In this document: positions 39,266 to 49,941 of the stretch, one piece after another
How the letters are laid out: every line of letters begins with the position of its first letter
Position numbering within the stretch: the stretch's first letter is position 1
Source: Nitrincola sp. A-D6
GTDB lineage: Bacteria; Pseudomonadota; Gammaproteobacteria; Pseudomonadales; Balneatricaceae
NCBI RefSeq assembly: GCF_000764495.1
Contig: NZ_JRLB01000110.1
Location: 28,636-92,635, forward strand
Direction of reading: 5' to 3'
DNA: 64,000 bases
The notes under the pieces: model-generated
What the model was told of the DNA's origin: nothing
Databases searched by the model: none
What the model saw: the letters and a program-made list of their open reading frames with translations, nothing else
Position numbers and translations under genes: made by a program

Positions 39266-40861
39266 ATGTCAATCAAAACCAAAGTAAACGTCTCATTATT
39301 GATTGTCTTCATGGTGGTGCTATTCAGCTCCCTGACTGTCATTTACCGTAGCGAATCATCGCTGGTCGCCGATGTTGCCCGAACCACGACTATTGACGCG
39401 GCTGACTCCTATTTTGACAGCATCAACATTCTGATGCTGAGCGGAGCTATGGGTAATCGTCAAGAACTACAGCAAAGGGTTCTCAGCAATGAATCCATTA
39501 CTGAAGCCCGCATTGTGCGAAGCCCCGAACTAAATTCAGTTTACGGACCCGGCTCTGATGACTCCGTAGTCAGGGATGACCTGGACAGGCGCGCTATGGG
39601 TGGTGAGCGTATTATAGAAGAAGTTCGTGACAGTAATGGTCACCGCCTGACCGTGATCGTACCGATGAAAGCCGTACCTGATTACAAAGGCACCAATTGC
39701 ATGCTATGCCACCAGCACCCGGAAGGAACCGTGATCGGCGCCGTCCGTGTAACCTATTCGCTGGATAAGATGAACCAGACTATTCGTGCCAATATGATTA
39801 ATGTAGCCTTAGTTGAACTGGTGCTATTCATCATTGGTATTCTGGTTATTGGCTATATACTCAACCGTGTTGTTATCCGCCCTATCAATCAGTTTGCCAA
39901 CACGCTTCATGATATCGAAAAAGAGCATAATTTTAGCCTGCGGGTCAGTGTCAACTCCGATGATGAAATCGGTAAAATGTCTGGTGCAATGAACTCTCTG
40001 CTGGACAATATGCACCGCAGTTTGAAACAAGTTAGCAGCACTGTACTGAAGCTTTCAGGGTCCAGTACACGTATTAATGATATTGCCAACCAAACCACCC
40101 AGGCTGTTCTGCATCAGCAGGATCAAACTCGCTCTGTGGCGTCGGCTATTGAACAGATGGAAGCCTCTACACGCAGCGTTTCCAGCAGCTCTTCCCAAAC
40201 TGTAGAAGCCTCTGACCTGGCATTACGCGAAAGTGATGAAGGGACACGCATCACCGCCCAGGCCATTCAGGCCATTGAAACCCTGCGGCATAATATTGAT
40301 GAAGCCACTAATGTAATTCAAAAGCTGGATGATCAGGCGCAAAATGTTGGTACAGTTCTGGAAGTGATCAAAAACATTGCCGAACAAACCAACCTATTGG
40401 CGCTAAACGCGGCTATTGAAGCGGCACGAGCGGGTGAGCAGGGACGTGGATTTGCCGTGGTTGCAGATGAAGTCAGAACTCTGGCCAGCCGTACACAAGC
40501 TTCAACCGAAGAGATTAATAAAATCATTGACGGCCTGCAGCTGGATGCTAAAAATGCCGTACAGGTGATGCAAACATCACTTAGCAGCGCAGGGCAAGGT
40601 GTTGAGCAGGTACAAAATACCTCTAATGCCCTAAACACCATTGCGGCTGAAATCCGTCGGATCAATGATATGAACCACGAAGTGGCTGGTGCTGTACGCG
40701 AACAGAGCGATATGGCCAGCAGCATTGAGCGTAATATCCTGGCCATTAATGACAGTTCAGAAGACAGCTCGGAACATGCGCGCCATCTTAGTCAGGTATC
40801 CACTGAACTAACCAGCCTGGCTCAGGAACTGGAGAGCATGCTTTCCCGCTTTAAGCTCTGA
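39266..40861 (+). CDS. Chemoreceptor with periplasmic c-type heme motif
   Basis: Methyl-accepting chemotaxis protein, 531 residues. TM1 is at about 8-28, a periplasmic domain at 29-175, TM2 at about 177-199, then HAMP and a cytoplasmic bundle with tip [20 protein letters not shown] near 373. The periplasmic part ends with TNCMLCHQHPEG: Cys145-x-x-Cys148-His149 is a covalent heme c site in the right compartment. This resembles heme-containing PAS-like sensor domains of chemoreceptors such as Geobacter GSU0582 and GSU0935. A redox or gas signal is therefore likely. A sigma28-like promoter precedes it and a terminator follows. Confidence 0.9.
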   Translation: MSIKTKVNVSLLIVFMVVLFSSLTVIYRSESSLVADVARTTTIDAADSYFDSINILMLSGAMGNRQELQQRVLSNESITEARIVRSPELNSVYGPGSDDSVVRDDLDRRAMGGERIIEEVRDSNGHRLTVIVPMKAVPDYKGTNCMLCHQHPEGTVIGAVRVTYSLDKMNQTIRANMINVALVELVLFIIGILVIGYILNRVVIRPINQFANTLHDIEKEHNFSLRVSVNSDDEIGKMSGAMNSLLDNMHRSLKQVSSTVLKLSGSSTRINDIANQTTQAVLHQQDQTRSVASAIEQMEASTRSVSSSSSQTVEASDLALRESDEGTRITAQAIQAIETLRHNIDEATNVIQKLDDQAQNVGTVLEVIKNIAEQTNLLALNAAIEAARAGEQGRGFAVVADEVRTLASRTQASTEEINKIIDGLQLDAKNAVQVMQTSLSSAGQGVEQVQNTSNALNTIAAEIRRINDMNHEVAGAVREQSDMASSIERNILAINDSSEDSSEHARHLSQVSTELTSLAQELESMLSRFKL

Positions 40862-40887
40862 ACACGGGTCAATGTGAATCTACCCTG

Positions 40888-40920
40888 ACAGGCCGGTTTT
40901 AACCGGCCTGTTTTATTTAT
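40888..40920. terminator. Terminator after the heme chemoreceptor
   Basis: ACAGGCCGG, loop TTTTAA, CCGGCCTGT, then TTTATTTAT. It overlaps the last codon of the convergent dctD gene. Confidence 0.88.
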
Positions 40921-42280
40921 AGTGGCTTTTGTCGAGTCCATATTTCCGCATTTTGTCATACAGGGTTTTGCGAGGCAGCCCAAGGGTTTCCAAAGTATCC
41001 TTGATGGAGCCAGCGTGGCGGCCCAGCTCAGTATGGATGAGCATTTTTTCAAATCGTTCTACCTGTTCAGGCAGCGTCATTCCCAGCCCTGGCAAGTCCA
41101 AAGTAATAGGCCGATTATCAAAGTCAAACGTACAGCTCTCCCCCAGAAGAATGTAGCGTTCAGCTAAATTGCGTAACTCCCGAACATTACCCGGCCAATC
41201 ATGCAACATCAAACTGTGCATCCGCTCTGCTGGCAAGGGCATCACTTCACGTCCATACTGATTTGAAGCGACTAAAGCAAAGTGCTGGAACAGCAACGGA
41301 ATATCTTCACGCCTCTCTCGTAATGGGGGGATATCCACACGCAGCACATTTAGCCGGTAATACAGATCTTCGCGAAAGCCGCCACGTTCACACAAATCCA
41401 GCAGATCCACTTTGGTAGCAGCAATCACACGCAGATCCAGATCAATAGTTTGATTGGAACCCAAACGCTCAATGCTACGTTCTTCCAGTACGCGCAACAG
41501 ACGAATCTGCAAGGTGACAGGCATGCTTTCGATTTCATCCAGAAACAAGGTACCACCATTGGCATATTCGAACTTTCCGATACGCTTGCTTCTGGCATCG
41601 GTAAAGGCGCCAGCTTCATGACCGAACAGCTCACTTTCAATCAATGCTTCAGGCACAGCGCCGCAGTTTATGGCTACAAAGTTTTTTTCCCGACGCTGAC
41701 TGTGCTCATGAATAAAGCGCGCCAATAAATCCTTACCACAACCGGTTTCAGCCATTACTAAAATATCTGCAGCCGTATCCGCAATGGCAGCCATTAATCG
41801 CCGCAACTGCTGAATTTGCACTGACTTACCAATAATTTTAGGTCCAGGCGCTGTTTGTGCTTCGAGCTCGATTCGCAACTGCCGGTTTTCCAGGGTCAGG
41901 CGACGCTTATCCAGAGCACGGCGTACCACATCCAGAAGAAACTCAGACGCAAAGGGTTTTTCAATAAAATCATACGCACCCTGACGTATTGCATTCACAG
42001 CCATGGAAATATCACCATGGCCTGTAATCAGGATAACAGGCAGATCCGGATCCTTAGCATGAATGCTGCTCATCAACTCCAGACCATCCATACCCGGCAT
42101 GTTGATATCGGTAACTACGACCCCAGGCCAGTTTTCATCCATGGCAGCTATAACGCCTTCGGCGCTATCCATAAGCTTTACAACATAGCCAGCCAACTCC
42201 AGTGTTTGCCCTGCCGCCAAACGAATATGCTTTTCATCATCTATCAACAATACCGGGCTAGCACCCTGATTTTCGGTCAT
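40913..42280 (-). CDS. dctD: Sigma54-dependent response regulator, DctD-like
   Basis: NtrC-family activator of 455 residues. The receiver domain has Asp14, Asp15 and the phospho-acceptor Asp58 (VVVTDINMPGMDG). The AAA+ domain has Walker A AETGCGKD near 172 (first Gly replaced by Ala), the sigma54-contact loop GAFTDA at 224-229 where GAFTGA is canonical, Walker B GGTLFLDEIE and the arginine-finger region. A Fis-type helix-turn-helix closes the protein (GSIKDTLETLGLPRKTLYDK). ATG at 42280 follows GAGAG; it begins 8 bp after dctB. Likely target: the -24/-12 promoter of the nearby TRAP operon. Confidence 0.9.
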   Translation of the reverse strand: MTENQGASPVLLIDDEKHIRLAAGQTLELAGYVVKLMDSAEGVIAAMDENWPGVVVTDINMPGMDGLELMSSIHAKDPDLPVILITGHGDISMAVNAIRQGAYDFIEKPFASEFLLDVVRRALDKRRLTLENRQLRIELEAQTAPGPKIIGKSVQIQQLRRLMAAIADTAADILVMAETGCGKDLLARFIHEHSQRREKNFVAINCGAVPEALIESELFGHEAGAFTDARSKRIGKFEYANGGTLFLDEIESMPVTLQIRLLRVLEERSIERLGSNQTIDLDLRVIAATKVDLLDLCERGGFREDLYYRLNVLRVDIPPLRERREDIPLLFQHFALVASNQYGREVMPLPAERMHSLMLHDWPGNVRELRNLAERYILLGESCTFDFDNRPITLDLPGLGMTLPEQVERFEKMLIHTELGRHAGSIKDTLETLGLPRKTLYDKMRKYGLDKSHYK

Positions 42281-42288
42281 AGCATCTC

Positions 42289-44564
42289 TCAATTAACGAT
42301 TAATCTGTGTTCAGCCGAGTCTATAGGGCTTTTCTGAGCCGTAGGCAAGCGAACAAGGAACTCGGCTCCTGCGGTTTCATGATTACGAACACGTAACTCA
42401 CCGTAAAAGGACTCAATGATACGTTGAGAAATGGGCAAACCCAGACCTATACCCTGCCCGGAGCTTTTCGTAGTATAAAAAGGCTCAAACACCCTCTCCG
42501 GGTCCTGCACACCTGGCCCATTATCCAACACGCGAATTTCACTCTGATCATGCATCTTGACAACACTGATGTGTATTTCTTTAACAGACTGTGCAGCAAC
42601 GGCCTGTAACGCATTGGTCAACAAGTTAACGAATACCTGTTCCAGACGTAAACGGTCAGCCATAACCCAGATTTCCCCCACCGCTTCCGGCCAGAAAACG
42701 CTCACGGCTTCCTTCTCGAAACGCCCATACATCACGGACATGACACCATCACGTATTTGCTGGAGTGACACCGCCTCAATACAGTTAGTGCTCTTGCGAG
42801 AAAACTCTTTGAGAGGATGAATAATTTTCGCCATACGCTCCGTCAACCCAGAAATTTCCTGGAGGTTGTTTGCAACAGGCTCTATACGGCCGGTTTTCAG
42901 AAAAGCCATGGCATTATCAGCATAATTTCTGATCGCCGTAAGGGCTGATTCAGCTCATGATTGATGCCGGCTGATAACTGCCCCAACACAGCCAGCTTGG
43001 CGGTTTGTATCAGCTCGTTCTGGGTATTGCGGTGTAGCGTCATTTCTTCAACAAGGCGTGCATTGGTTTGCACCAGATCTTTGGTGCGCTCTTCAACTCT
43101 ATACTCCAGCGCTTCAGTTGCATCCCGGAGTTTCTGCTCATACAGCTTACGCTCGGTAATATCGTGAATCGTCAACATAAATAGCTTTTCACCAGCGACT
43201 GACATGCGCCCTATAGTCAGCTCAACCGGAAATACCTGCTGATTCTGCCGCAACGCACCCACTTCAGTAGTTAACTCAGCGGTATCGGTCGTTTCATCCA
43301 TAATATAGCGCCAACAAATGACGCGAGCAGTGTCAGAAAACAATGGGCTCAGGTACTGACCACGTATTTCATCAGCAGACCACCCAAACAGTTTTTCAGC
43401 CGTCGGGTTCATGTAGCGGACAGATCCAGCTTCATCAAGAGTAATCAAACCGGCATGGGTATGATCAATAATGGCACGTATTCTGGCCTCACTCTCCTCC
43501 AGCGCTCTATGCTCACGCTGACGGAAATCCTGCTGCTGGGATTTCAGGCGATAGCGAACCCGGAGTACCAAAATCAGCAATATCAGGGCAATATAGACAA
43601 ATGCGGCCTGCACCAGGGCCGTGATCACCTTTTGATCTACCACCTTCATGCTCGCTAACATGGATACATTTAATCCAGCATCAGCAAGAGACTGGGTCAG
43701 CAACAGATAGTTTTGTACTTGATGGGCATCGCTGGCAGCCTGAGAGCCAGACTCGCGCACTTGCAGAGAGATCAACTCAGCATGATCTGTTAAGGGTTCG
43801 CGATAGCTTATATCCAGCGGTATGAGAGGGTTATCGCCATAACGCAAACTGTTCATCACTCTGCGCTGATCCTGTGGTGCCAAAGGTGTCAGAGTACGAA
43901 ATTTCCATTCAGGGCGCGTTGATATAAATACCACATCATCATTATCCGTGACTAAAATGTCTTGCAACGGATCATTCCACTGCGCCTCGACATCATTTAA
44001 ATCAATTTTCACAACAATAACGCCTGCCACTTCAGCGTCACGGTAGACTGGATAGCTGAAAAAATAACCCCGTTGGTGCGATGTTGTGCCCAAGGCGAAG
44101 TAACTACCAGAGCTACCGGCTATTGCTTGATTAAAATAGGGTCTGAAACTGAAGTTTCCGCCAATAAAAGAGCGCGCAAGGTTCCAGTTGCTGGCGGCAA
44201 TCGTAACCCCCTTGCGATTCATCAAATAGGTATCTGATGCACCAATAATATCATTCACTTCTTCCAGGAAACGGTTGAGGCGCCGGTTATCATCCTCATT
44301 ATCCGGCTGAGGTAGCACACTTAGCAAATCCGGATTTGTGGAGAGTAGCTTAGGCAGATCTTTAAATCGGTCCAGCTTTTGCTGCACGGTGATAATATAG
44401 CGATTAAGGTCTGCTTCAGTCTTCTGCTGCAGCTCATTAACAGCCTGGTTACGGCTAATCGCAGCTGTTTGTAACATCAGCACGACAAACACGGCCATCA
44501 CACTGAGCATGATAAGCACACGTAACGTATTGCCGGTTTTGGCAGGCTTTGACAATGAATTCAT
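42289..44564 (-). CDS. dctB: Sensor histidine kinase, DctB-like with PAS (frame broken near 42942)
   Basis: Partner kinase of DctD. TM1 is at about 15-37, a periplasmic double-Cache-like domain follows (RFLEEVNDIIGASDTYLMNR, GSYFALGTTSHQRGYFFSYP), TM2 is at about 318-340, then PAS (IDHTHAGLITLDEAGSVRYM), coiled coil and the H-box SAGINHELNQPL with His near 536. Here the frame slips; adding one A at about 42942 (TTACGG to TTAACGG) restores AIRNYADNAMAFLKTGR and the ATPase domain (VFVNLLTNALQAV, GQGIGLGLPISQRII). Repaired length 758. The PAS domain is an addition to classical DctB. Confidence 0.87.
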
Positions 44565-44669
44565 GAATCATCCGGATTTACTGTCTTCGCGGCATAGGTT
44601 CAACCACGCGCAGACGATATACTGTAAGCACAAAGTATACTAGAAAACCTGAACCAAACCGGAGTGAAC

Positions 44670-46106
44670 ATGTTGAAACGTACAAAAATTGTCGCAACAC
44701 TCGGCCCTTCTACTGATCCGGACGGCATGCCGGAACAACTCCTCAAAGCTGGCGTCAACATGTTCAGGCTGAATTTTTCACATGGTACCACAGCTGACCA
44801 CCGCCAGCGCGTGGAACAGGTAAGGGAAGCCTCGCGCAAAACCGGTACCCCGGTTGCTCTTCTCGGCGACCTTCAAGGACCCAAAATACGTATTGCCCGC
44901 TTTGAAAACACACAGATCACACTGGCACAGGGCGACGCATTTATTCTGGATGCCAGCATGGATCCGCTAGCGGGCAACCAACAGTCGGTCGGCATCGACT
45001 ACAAAGCCCTGCCGGAAGACTGTTGTGAGGGTGATATTCTGCTGCTCGACGATGGTCGTTTACAACTACGGGTATTACACATAGATGCCAGCCGTATACA
45101 TACAGAGGTTACCATTGGGGGAGTGCTCTCAAACAATAAAGGCATTAACCGTTTGGGCGGTGGCCTGTCAGCTGCCGCGCTGACTGACAAAGACCGCTTT
45201 GATATTCGCACAGCGGCTGAGCTGGATTTTGATTATGTTGCGGTGTCCTTTCCGCGCAATGCCAATGACCTGCATGAAGCGCGCCGCCTGCTGGACGAAA
45301 GTGGCAGCAATGCCGAAATCATTGCAAAAATTGAGCGCGCAGAAGCCGTTGCCACACCGGCAGTACTGGATGAGATTATCCTCGCATCCGATGGCGTGAT
45401 GGTGGCGCGGGGTGACTTGGGCGTAGAAATAGGTGACGCCGAATTGATTGGTGTGCAGAAACACTTGATCCGCCGCGCGCGGGAGCTGAATCGTGTGGTC
45501 ATTACTGCAACGCAGATGATGGAAACCATGATTAGCAGTCCTATGCCAACCCGTGCTGAAGTATTTGACGTTGCCAATGCCATACTCGATGGCACGGATG
45601 CCGTGATGCTTTCGGCTGAAACAGCCGCTGGCCAATATCCATGCGAAGTGGTTCAGGCTATGACGCGCATCTGCCAGGGAGCAGAAAAACACCTGTTATC
45701 CGGTCCGGTTCCCACCTCTCCCGACACGCCTTGCGAGCGCATCGATCAGGCCATCGCACGCTCAGCCATGTATACAGCAAACGGGCTCAGTGGCGTTGCA
45801 GCCATTATCTGCCTGACGGAATCTGGATCGACTCCCTTGTGGATGTCGCGTATTCGCTCAGGGCTTCCTATCTATGCTTTGACTCGTAACAGCCGGACAC
45901 TAAGGCGCATGGCATTGTACCGTGGAGTACAGCCTATTTTCTTTGATGTTACTGCAATTGAAGAAAACCGTATCAATGAAGCTATCCTGGCTGGGCTACT
46001 CGCTGATGGCCGCATTCACACCGGCGACCTCGTGCTATTGACACGCGGCAGTGCCATCGGGGCACACGGCCAGACCAATCAGATGCAAATCCTACAAGTA
46101 CAGTAA
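44670..46106 (+). CDS. pyk: Pyruvate kinase
   Basis: Makes pyruvate and ATP from phosphoenolpyruvate and ADP. 478 residues with the N-terminal RTKIVATLGPSTD, the active-site motif EIIAKIERAEAVA near 210 (catalytic Lys), GDLGVEIG near 245 and TRAEVFDVANAILDGTDAVM near 290. ATG at 44670 has GGAG seven bases upstream. The C-terminal allosteric domain is complete. The upstream gap has two TATACT boxes (44618 and 44636) but no good -35 box. Tex follows 18 bp later on the same strand. Confidence 0.95.
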   Translation: MLKRTKIVATLGPSTDPDGMPEQLLKAGVNMFRLNFSHGTTADHRQRVEQVREASRKTGTPVALLGDLQGPKIRIARFENTQITLAQGDAFILDASMDPLAGNQQSVGIDYKALPEDCCEGDILLLDDGRLQLRVLHIDASRIHTEVTIGGVLSNNKGINRLGGGLSAAALTDKDRFDIRTAAELDFDYVAVSFPRNANDLHEARRLLDESGSNAEIIAKIERAEAVATPAVLDEIILASDGVMVARGDLGVEIGDAELIGVQKHLIRRARELNRVVITATQMMETMISSPMPTRAEVFDVANAILDGTDAVMLSAETAAGQYPCEVVQAMTRICQGAEKHLLSGPVPTSPDTPCERIDQAIARSAMYTANGLSGVAAIICLTESGSTPLWMSRIRSGLPIYALTRNSRTLRRMALYRGVQPIFFDVTAIEENRINEAILAGLLADGRIHTGDLVLLTRGSAIGAHGQTNQMQILQVQ

Positions 46107-46124
46107 CCAAAGCAGCCCTATACT

Positions 46125-48264
46125 ATGAATTTGACTGAACAGCTCGCCTCACGCTTGTCTATCCCTGCAACCCAGATAAGCGCAACCCTGAAACTCATAG
46201 AAGAAGGCGCCACCATTCCTTTTATCGCCCGCTACCGCAAGGAAGCAACTGGTGGCCTGGATGACACCCAGCTTAGGCACCTGGCCGAACAGCTGGAGTA
46301 CTGCACGGCCCTGGAGCAGCGGCGCAACAGCATACTGGAGCAGATTCGCAGTCAGGAATGCCTGACACCGGAGCTGGAGCGATCACTACGACAAGCTGAT
46401 AGCAAAGCACGGCTGGAAGACCTTTACCTGCCGTTTAAACCCAAGCGGCGTAATAAAGCCCAGGAAGCGCGGGAAGCCGGGCTGGAGCAATTTGCTCTAT
46501 CCTTGCTGCAACGTCCGGAACAACAGCCAGAGAACCTGGCTGCCAGGTTCCTTAACCCGTCCAGGGGCATCAACACCCCTGAGGAAGCACTTGAGGCTGT
46601 CGCCACATACTTCTGGAGTCCCTGACCGAGCAGCCTGATCTGATTGGCCGCTTGCGCCAATTGCTCTGGCAGCAAGGGATGCTGGAGGTATCCGCTGTTA
46701 AGAATAAAACAGATCCTGACAGCAAGTACCGCGACTACTTCAACTATGCTGAGCGCCTGTCCAAAGTTCCCTCACACAGGGCACTGGCGATACTGCGCGG
46801 CAAGCAGGAAGCGTACTCAATTTTAAATTGCAATTAGCGGATGAGTTACAGGACCGGCCTGTACATGAGATCGCCAGGGCCAACCGCCTTTCACCTGAAC
46901 GTTGCTCGCCTTGGCTTCAACAAACCCTGCTACTAAGCTGGAAGCAAAAGCTGGCACCCATGCTAGACAATGAGCTGATCAAACAGCTGCGCAATCAGGC
47001 GGAAACAGCTGCCATTGAAGTCTTTGCTCGCAACCTGCGCGACCTGTTACTGGCAGCACCTGCGGGTGCACACGTCACGTTAGGGCTGGATCCAGGGCTA
47101 CGTACGGGTGTGAAAGTCGCCATCGTTAATGCCACGGGCCAGTTACTCGAATGTGACACCCTCTACCCCCACCCGCCACAACGCCAGGGTGAAGCTGCAC
47201 TAAAGCGGCTTGCACAGTTAATACAAAAACACCAGGTTACCCTGATTGCGATCGGCAACGGCACCGCCTCACGGGAAACCCTATCCTGGGTACAGCCGCT
47301 TTTGCAGCAGCCAGACTTTGCTGGTGTGGCAGCCATGCTGGTCAGCGAAGCCGGTGCCTCAGTCTACTCGGCCTCTGCACTGGCTGCTGAAGAATTTCCT
47401 CAGCTGGATGTTACTCTACGCGGCGCAGTATCCATTGCCCGTCGGCTGCAGGACCCTTTGGCTGAGCTGGTTAAAATAGACCCTCAAGCCATCGGGGTCG
47501 GACAGTATCAGCATGATGTTGATCAAAAAGCGCTGGCCAACAAGCTGAATGCAGTAGTCGAGGATTGCGTCAACCATGTTGGTGTCGACCTGAATACCGC
47601 CTCACAACCGCTGCTGCAAAGAGTCGCGGGCCTGAACAGCACCCTGGCAGCCAACCTGATCAGTCAGCGGGAGCAATTAGGGCGCTTCAGCAGCCGTAAA
47701 CAACTTCTAAAAGTGCCACGTCTGGGGCCGAAAGCCTTTGAGCAATGCGCGGGGTTCCTGCGTATCCGCGATGGTAATGAGCCGTTGGATAATTCGGCTG
47801 TGCACCCTGAGTCCTACCCACTGGTCAGAGACATTGCCAATCTTTGGGGACTGACTGTACCCCAGCTACTGCAGGCACCTGATAAGCTCCAGGCCACACG
47901 ACCGGAAGCGCTCAGCCAACACGGTAGTTACACCCTGCGAGATGTACTCAGCGAACTGGAAAAACCCGGACGCGATCCACGTCCAGCCTTTCGTTCAGTC
48001 GAATATGATACCCGTGTCCAGCGCATTGATGACCTGCTCCCCGGTATGCAACTGGAGGGCGTCATCACTAACATCACTAATTTCGGTGCTTTTGTCGATC
48101 TGGGCGTACATCAGGACGGGCTGGTGCACATTTCGCAGCTTTCAGATACCTATGTCAAAGACCCCCACAGTCTGGTCAGTAACGGTCAAATCGTGTCAGT
48201 GCGGGTACTGGAAGTGGACAGCAAACGTAAGCGTATAGCACTGAGTATGAAAAAAAAATCCTGA
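46125..48264 (+). CDS. tex: Transcription accessory protein Tex (frame broken near 46597 and 46812)
   Basis: Nucleic-acid-binding Tex/YhgF protein. Order of parts: helical N-terminus (LIEEGATIPFIARYRKEATG), YqgF-like RNase H fold (VTLGLDPGLRTGVKVAIV), helix-hairpin-helix pair (LGRFSSRKQLLKVPRLGPKA) and a C-terminal S1 domain (GVITNITNFGAFVDLGVHQD). As written it is in three frames. One added base at about 46597 (GGCTGT to GGCCTGT) and one at about 46812 (GCGTA to GCGGTA) give a continuous 713-residue protein. It ends just after the S1 domain, without the tail seen in E. coli YhgF. Confidence 0.9.
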
Positions 48265-48357
48265 CACACCTTGTCCAGTGTACTTGGCAACCCCATTCAG
48301 GATAGGTTGGTTTATAATGACCGCCATACAGATCACAATAAAACAGGGAATTGAATT

Positions 48358-49922
48358 TTGTCTGCTACCCTCGATCATCATTTAAACCAGCTGTTACGTG
48401 ATGGCAATAGCCGCCTACTGACACAACTTCAACACGGCTTGGAAAAAGAGGGCTTGCGGGTCACTCCCACCGGGCATATTGCACAAAGCGCACACCCCAT
48501 AGGCTTAGGCTCGGCGTTGACTCACAGTGAGATCACTACTGATTACTCGGAAGCACTAGTGGAGTTTATCACCCCGGTTTTTCAGGATACCGACGTGATG
48601 CTCAGCCACTTAAGTGATCTACACCGTTTCAGTTATGAAGTCATGCAGGATGAGCTTATCTGGTGTGCCAGCATGCCTTGCGACATTTCGGGTGAAGATG
48701 AAATCCCTATTGCCTTTTATGGCGACTCTAACATTGGTCGTCTAAAACATATCTACCGGGTAGGCCTGCAACACCGCTATGGCAAAATGATGCAAACCAT
48801 CGCGGGCATTCACTATAATTTTTCCCTGCCTGAACAACTCTGGCCCGCCTACCAGGCAATCTGTAAAGACAAGGGTGAAATGAGCAATTTCCGCTCAGCC
48901 AGTTACTTCCGGATGATCCGTAACTTCCGCCGCTTTGGCTGGTTATTGCTCTACCTGTTCGGGGCCACACCTGCCTTAACCCGCAGCTTTATGGGCCAGC
49001 AACCTCATAATCTTGAAAGCCTGGCCGAAGATACACTTTATCAGCCTGGGCAACTTCGTTGCGTATGAGTGATCTGGGCTATTCCAACCGCATTCAGTCA
49101 TCGCTGAATATCTGCTATAACCGCCTCGACAGTTACACCGACTCACTGCAGCGGGCTATTCATACATCACATCCGGCGTATGAACGCCTCGGTGTGAAAG
49201 TGGATGGTACTTACCGCCAGCTCAACAGTAATATTTTGCAGATAGAGAATGAATATTACAGCGACATTCGCCCCAAACGTGTGACTGAGTCTGGCGAGAA
49301 ACCCATACATGCTCTACTGAGCCGGGGTGTACAGTATATCGAAGTACGCAACACCGACATCAACCCGCTGCTACCTATAGGAATCAGTGGCGAACAAGCC
49401 CACTTCATGGATGCATTCCTGGTGACCTGCCTGTTATGCAATGATACTGAGCTAAGCGATGCCGAGTGCGGCATGATTTCTGAAAACCAACAGCGCATCG
49501 TAAACCGGGGGCGCGAACCAGGACTGATGCTCCTCACCGCGGCAGGAGAGGTCAGCCGTACCGCATTGGGAGAAACGATTCTTGATCAGGTCGCCCGCAC
49601 CGCCAGTGTACTGGATCAGGCAAACGATACAGATCGCTACTCAAACGCGGTGGTACTGCAACGGGAAAAACTTCAGAATCCTGAACTAACCCCTTCTGCT
49701 CAGGTTCTGGATGCCCTTAAAGCCGCTGGCGGCAGCTACCATCACTGGGTTAGAGACCTGAGCCGACAGCACCGTGACACATTGATGCAAAAGCCATTGG
49801 CTCCAGAACTCAAAGCGCGCTTGAAATGCGAAGCACAGACATCACTACTGGAACAGGCCAGCATCGAAGCGGCCGATGACATAAGCTTCGATGCATTTCT
49901 GGCGAGTTACAACAGCGAGTAA
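48358..49922 (+). CDS. gshA: Glutamate-cysteine ligase (frame broken near 49049)
   Basis: First enzyme of glutathione synthesis. N-terminal GLEKEGLRVTPTGHIA near 25 carries the metal/glutamate-site Glu; QTIAGIHYNFSLPEQLW is near 145. After EDTLYQP the frame slips; adding one T at about 49049 (CCTGGG to CCTTGGG) restores WATSLRMSDLGYSNRIQS and the second half, including VDGTYRQLNSNILQIENEYY and EVRNTDINPL. Repaired length 521, typical. The start is TTG at 48358, with AGGGAA upstream. A sequence error is likely. Confidence 0.92.
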
Positions 49923-49941
49923 GCCGTCGCGGAGCGTCAGA

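Noticed and set aside
41329..41338. A third copy of GGATATCCAC inside dctD as an extra DctD site
   Set aside because: It encodes part of a conserved Asp-Ile-Pro stretch of the AAA+ domain, lacks the full 14-bp site and is not near a promoter.
35089..44564. The TRAP/DctBD block as a recent mobile island
   Set aside because: No integrase, transposase, tRNA junction or flanking repeats are seen, and codon use looks like that of the neighbours by eye.
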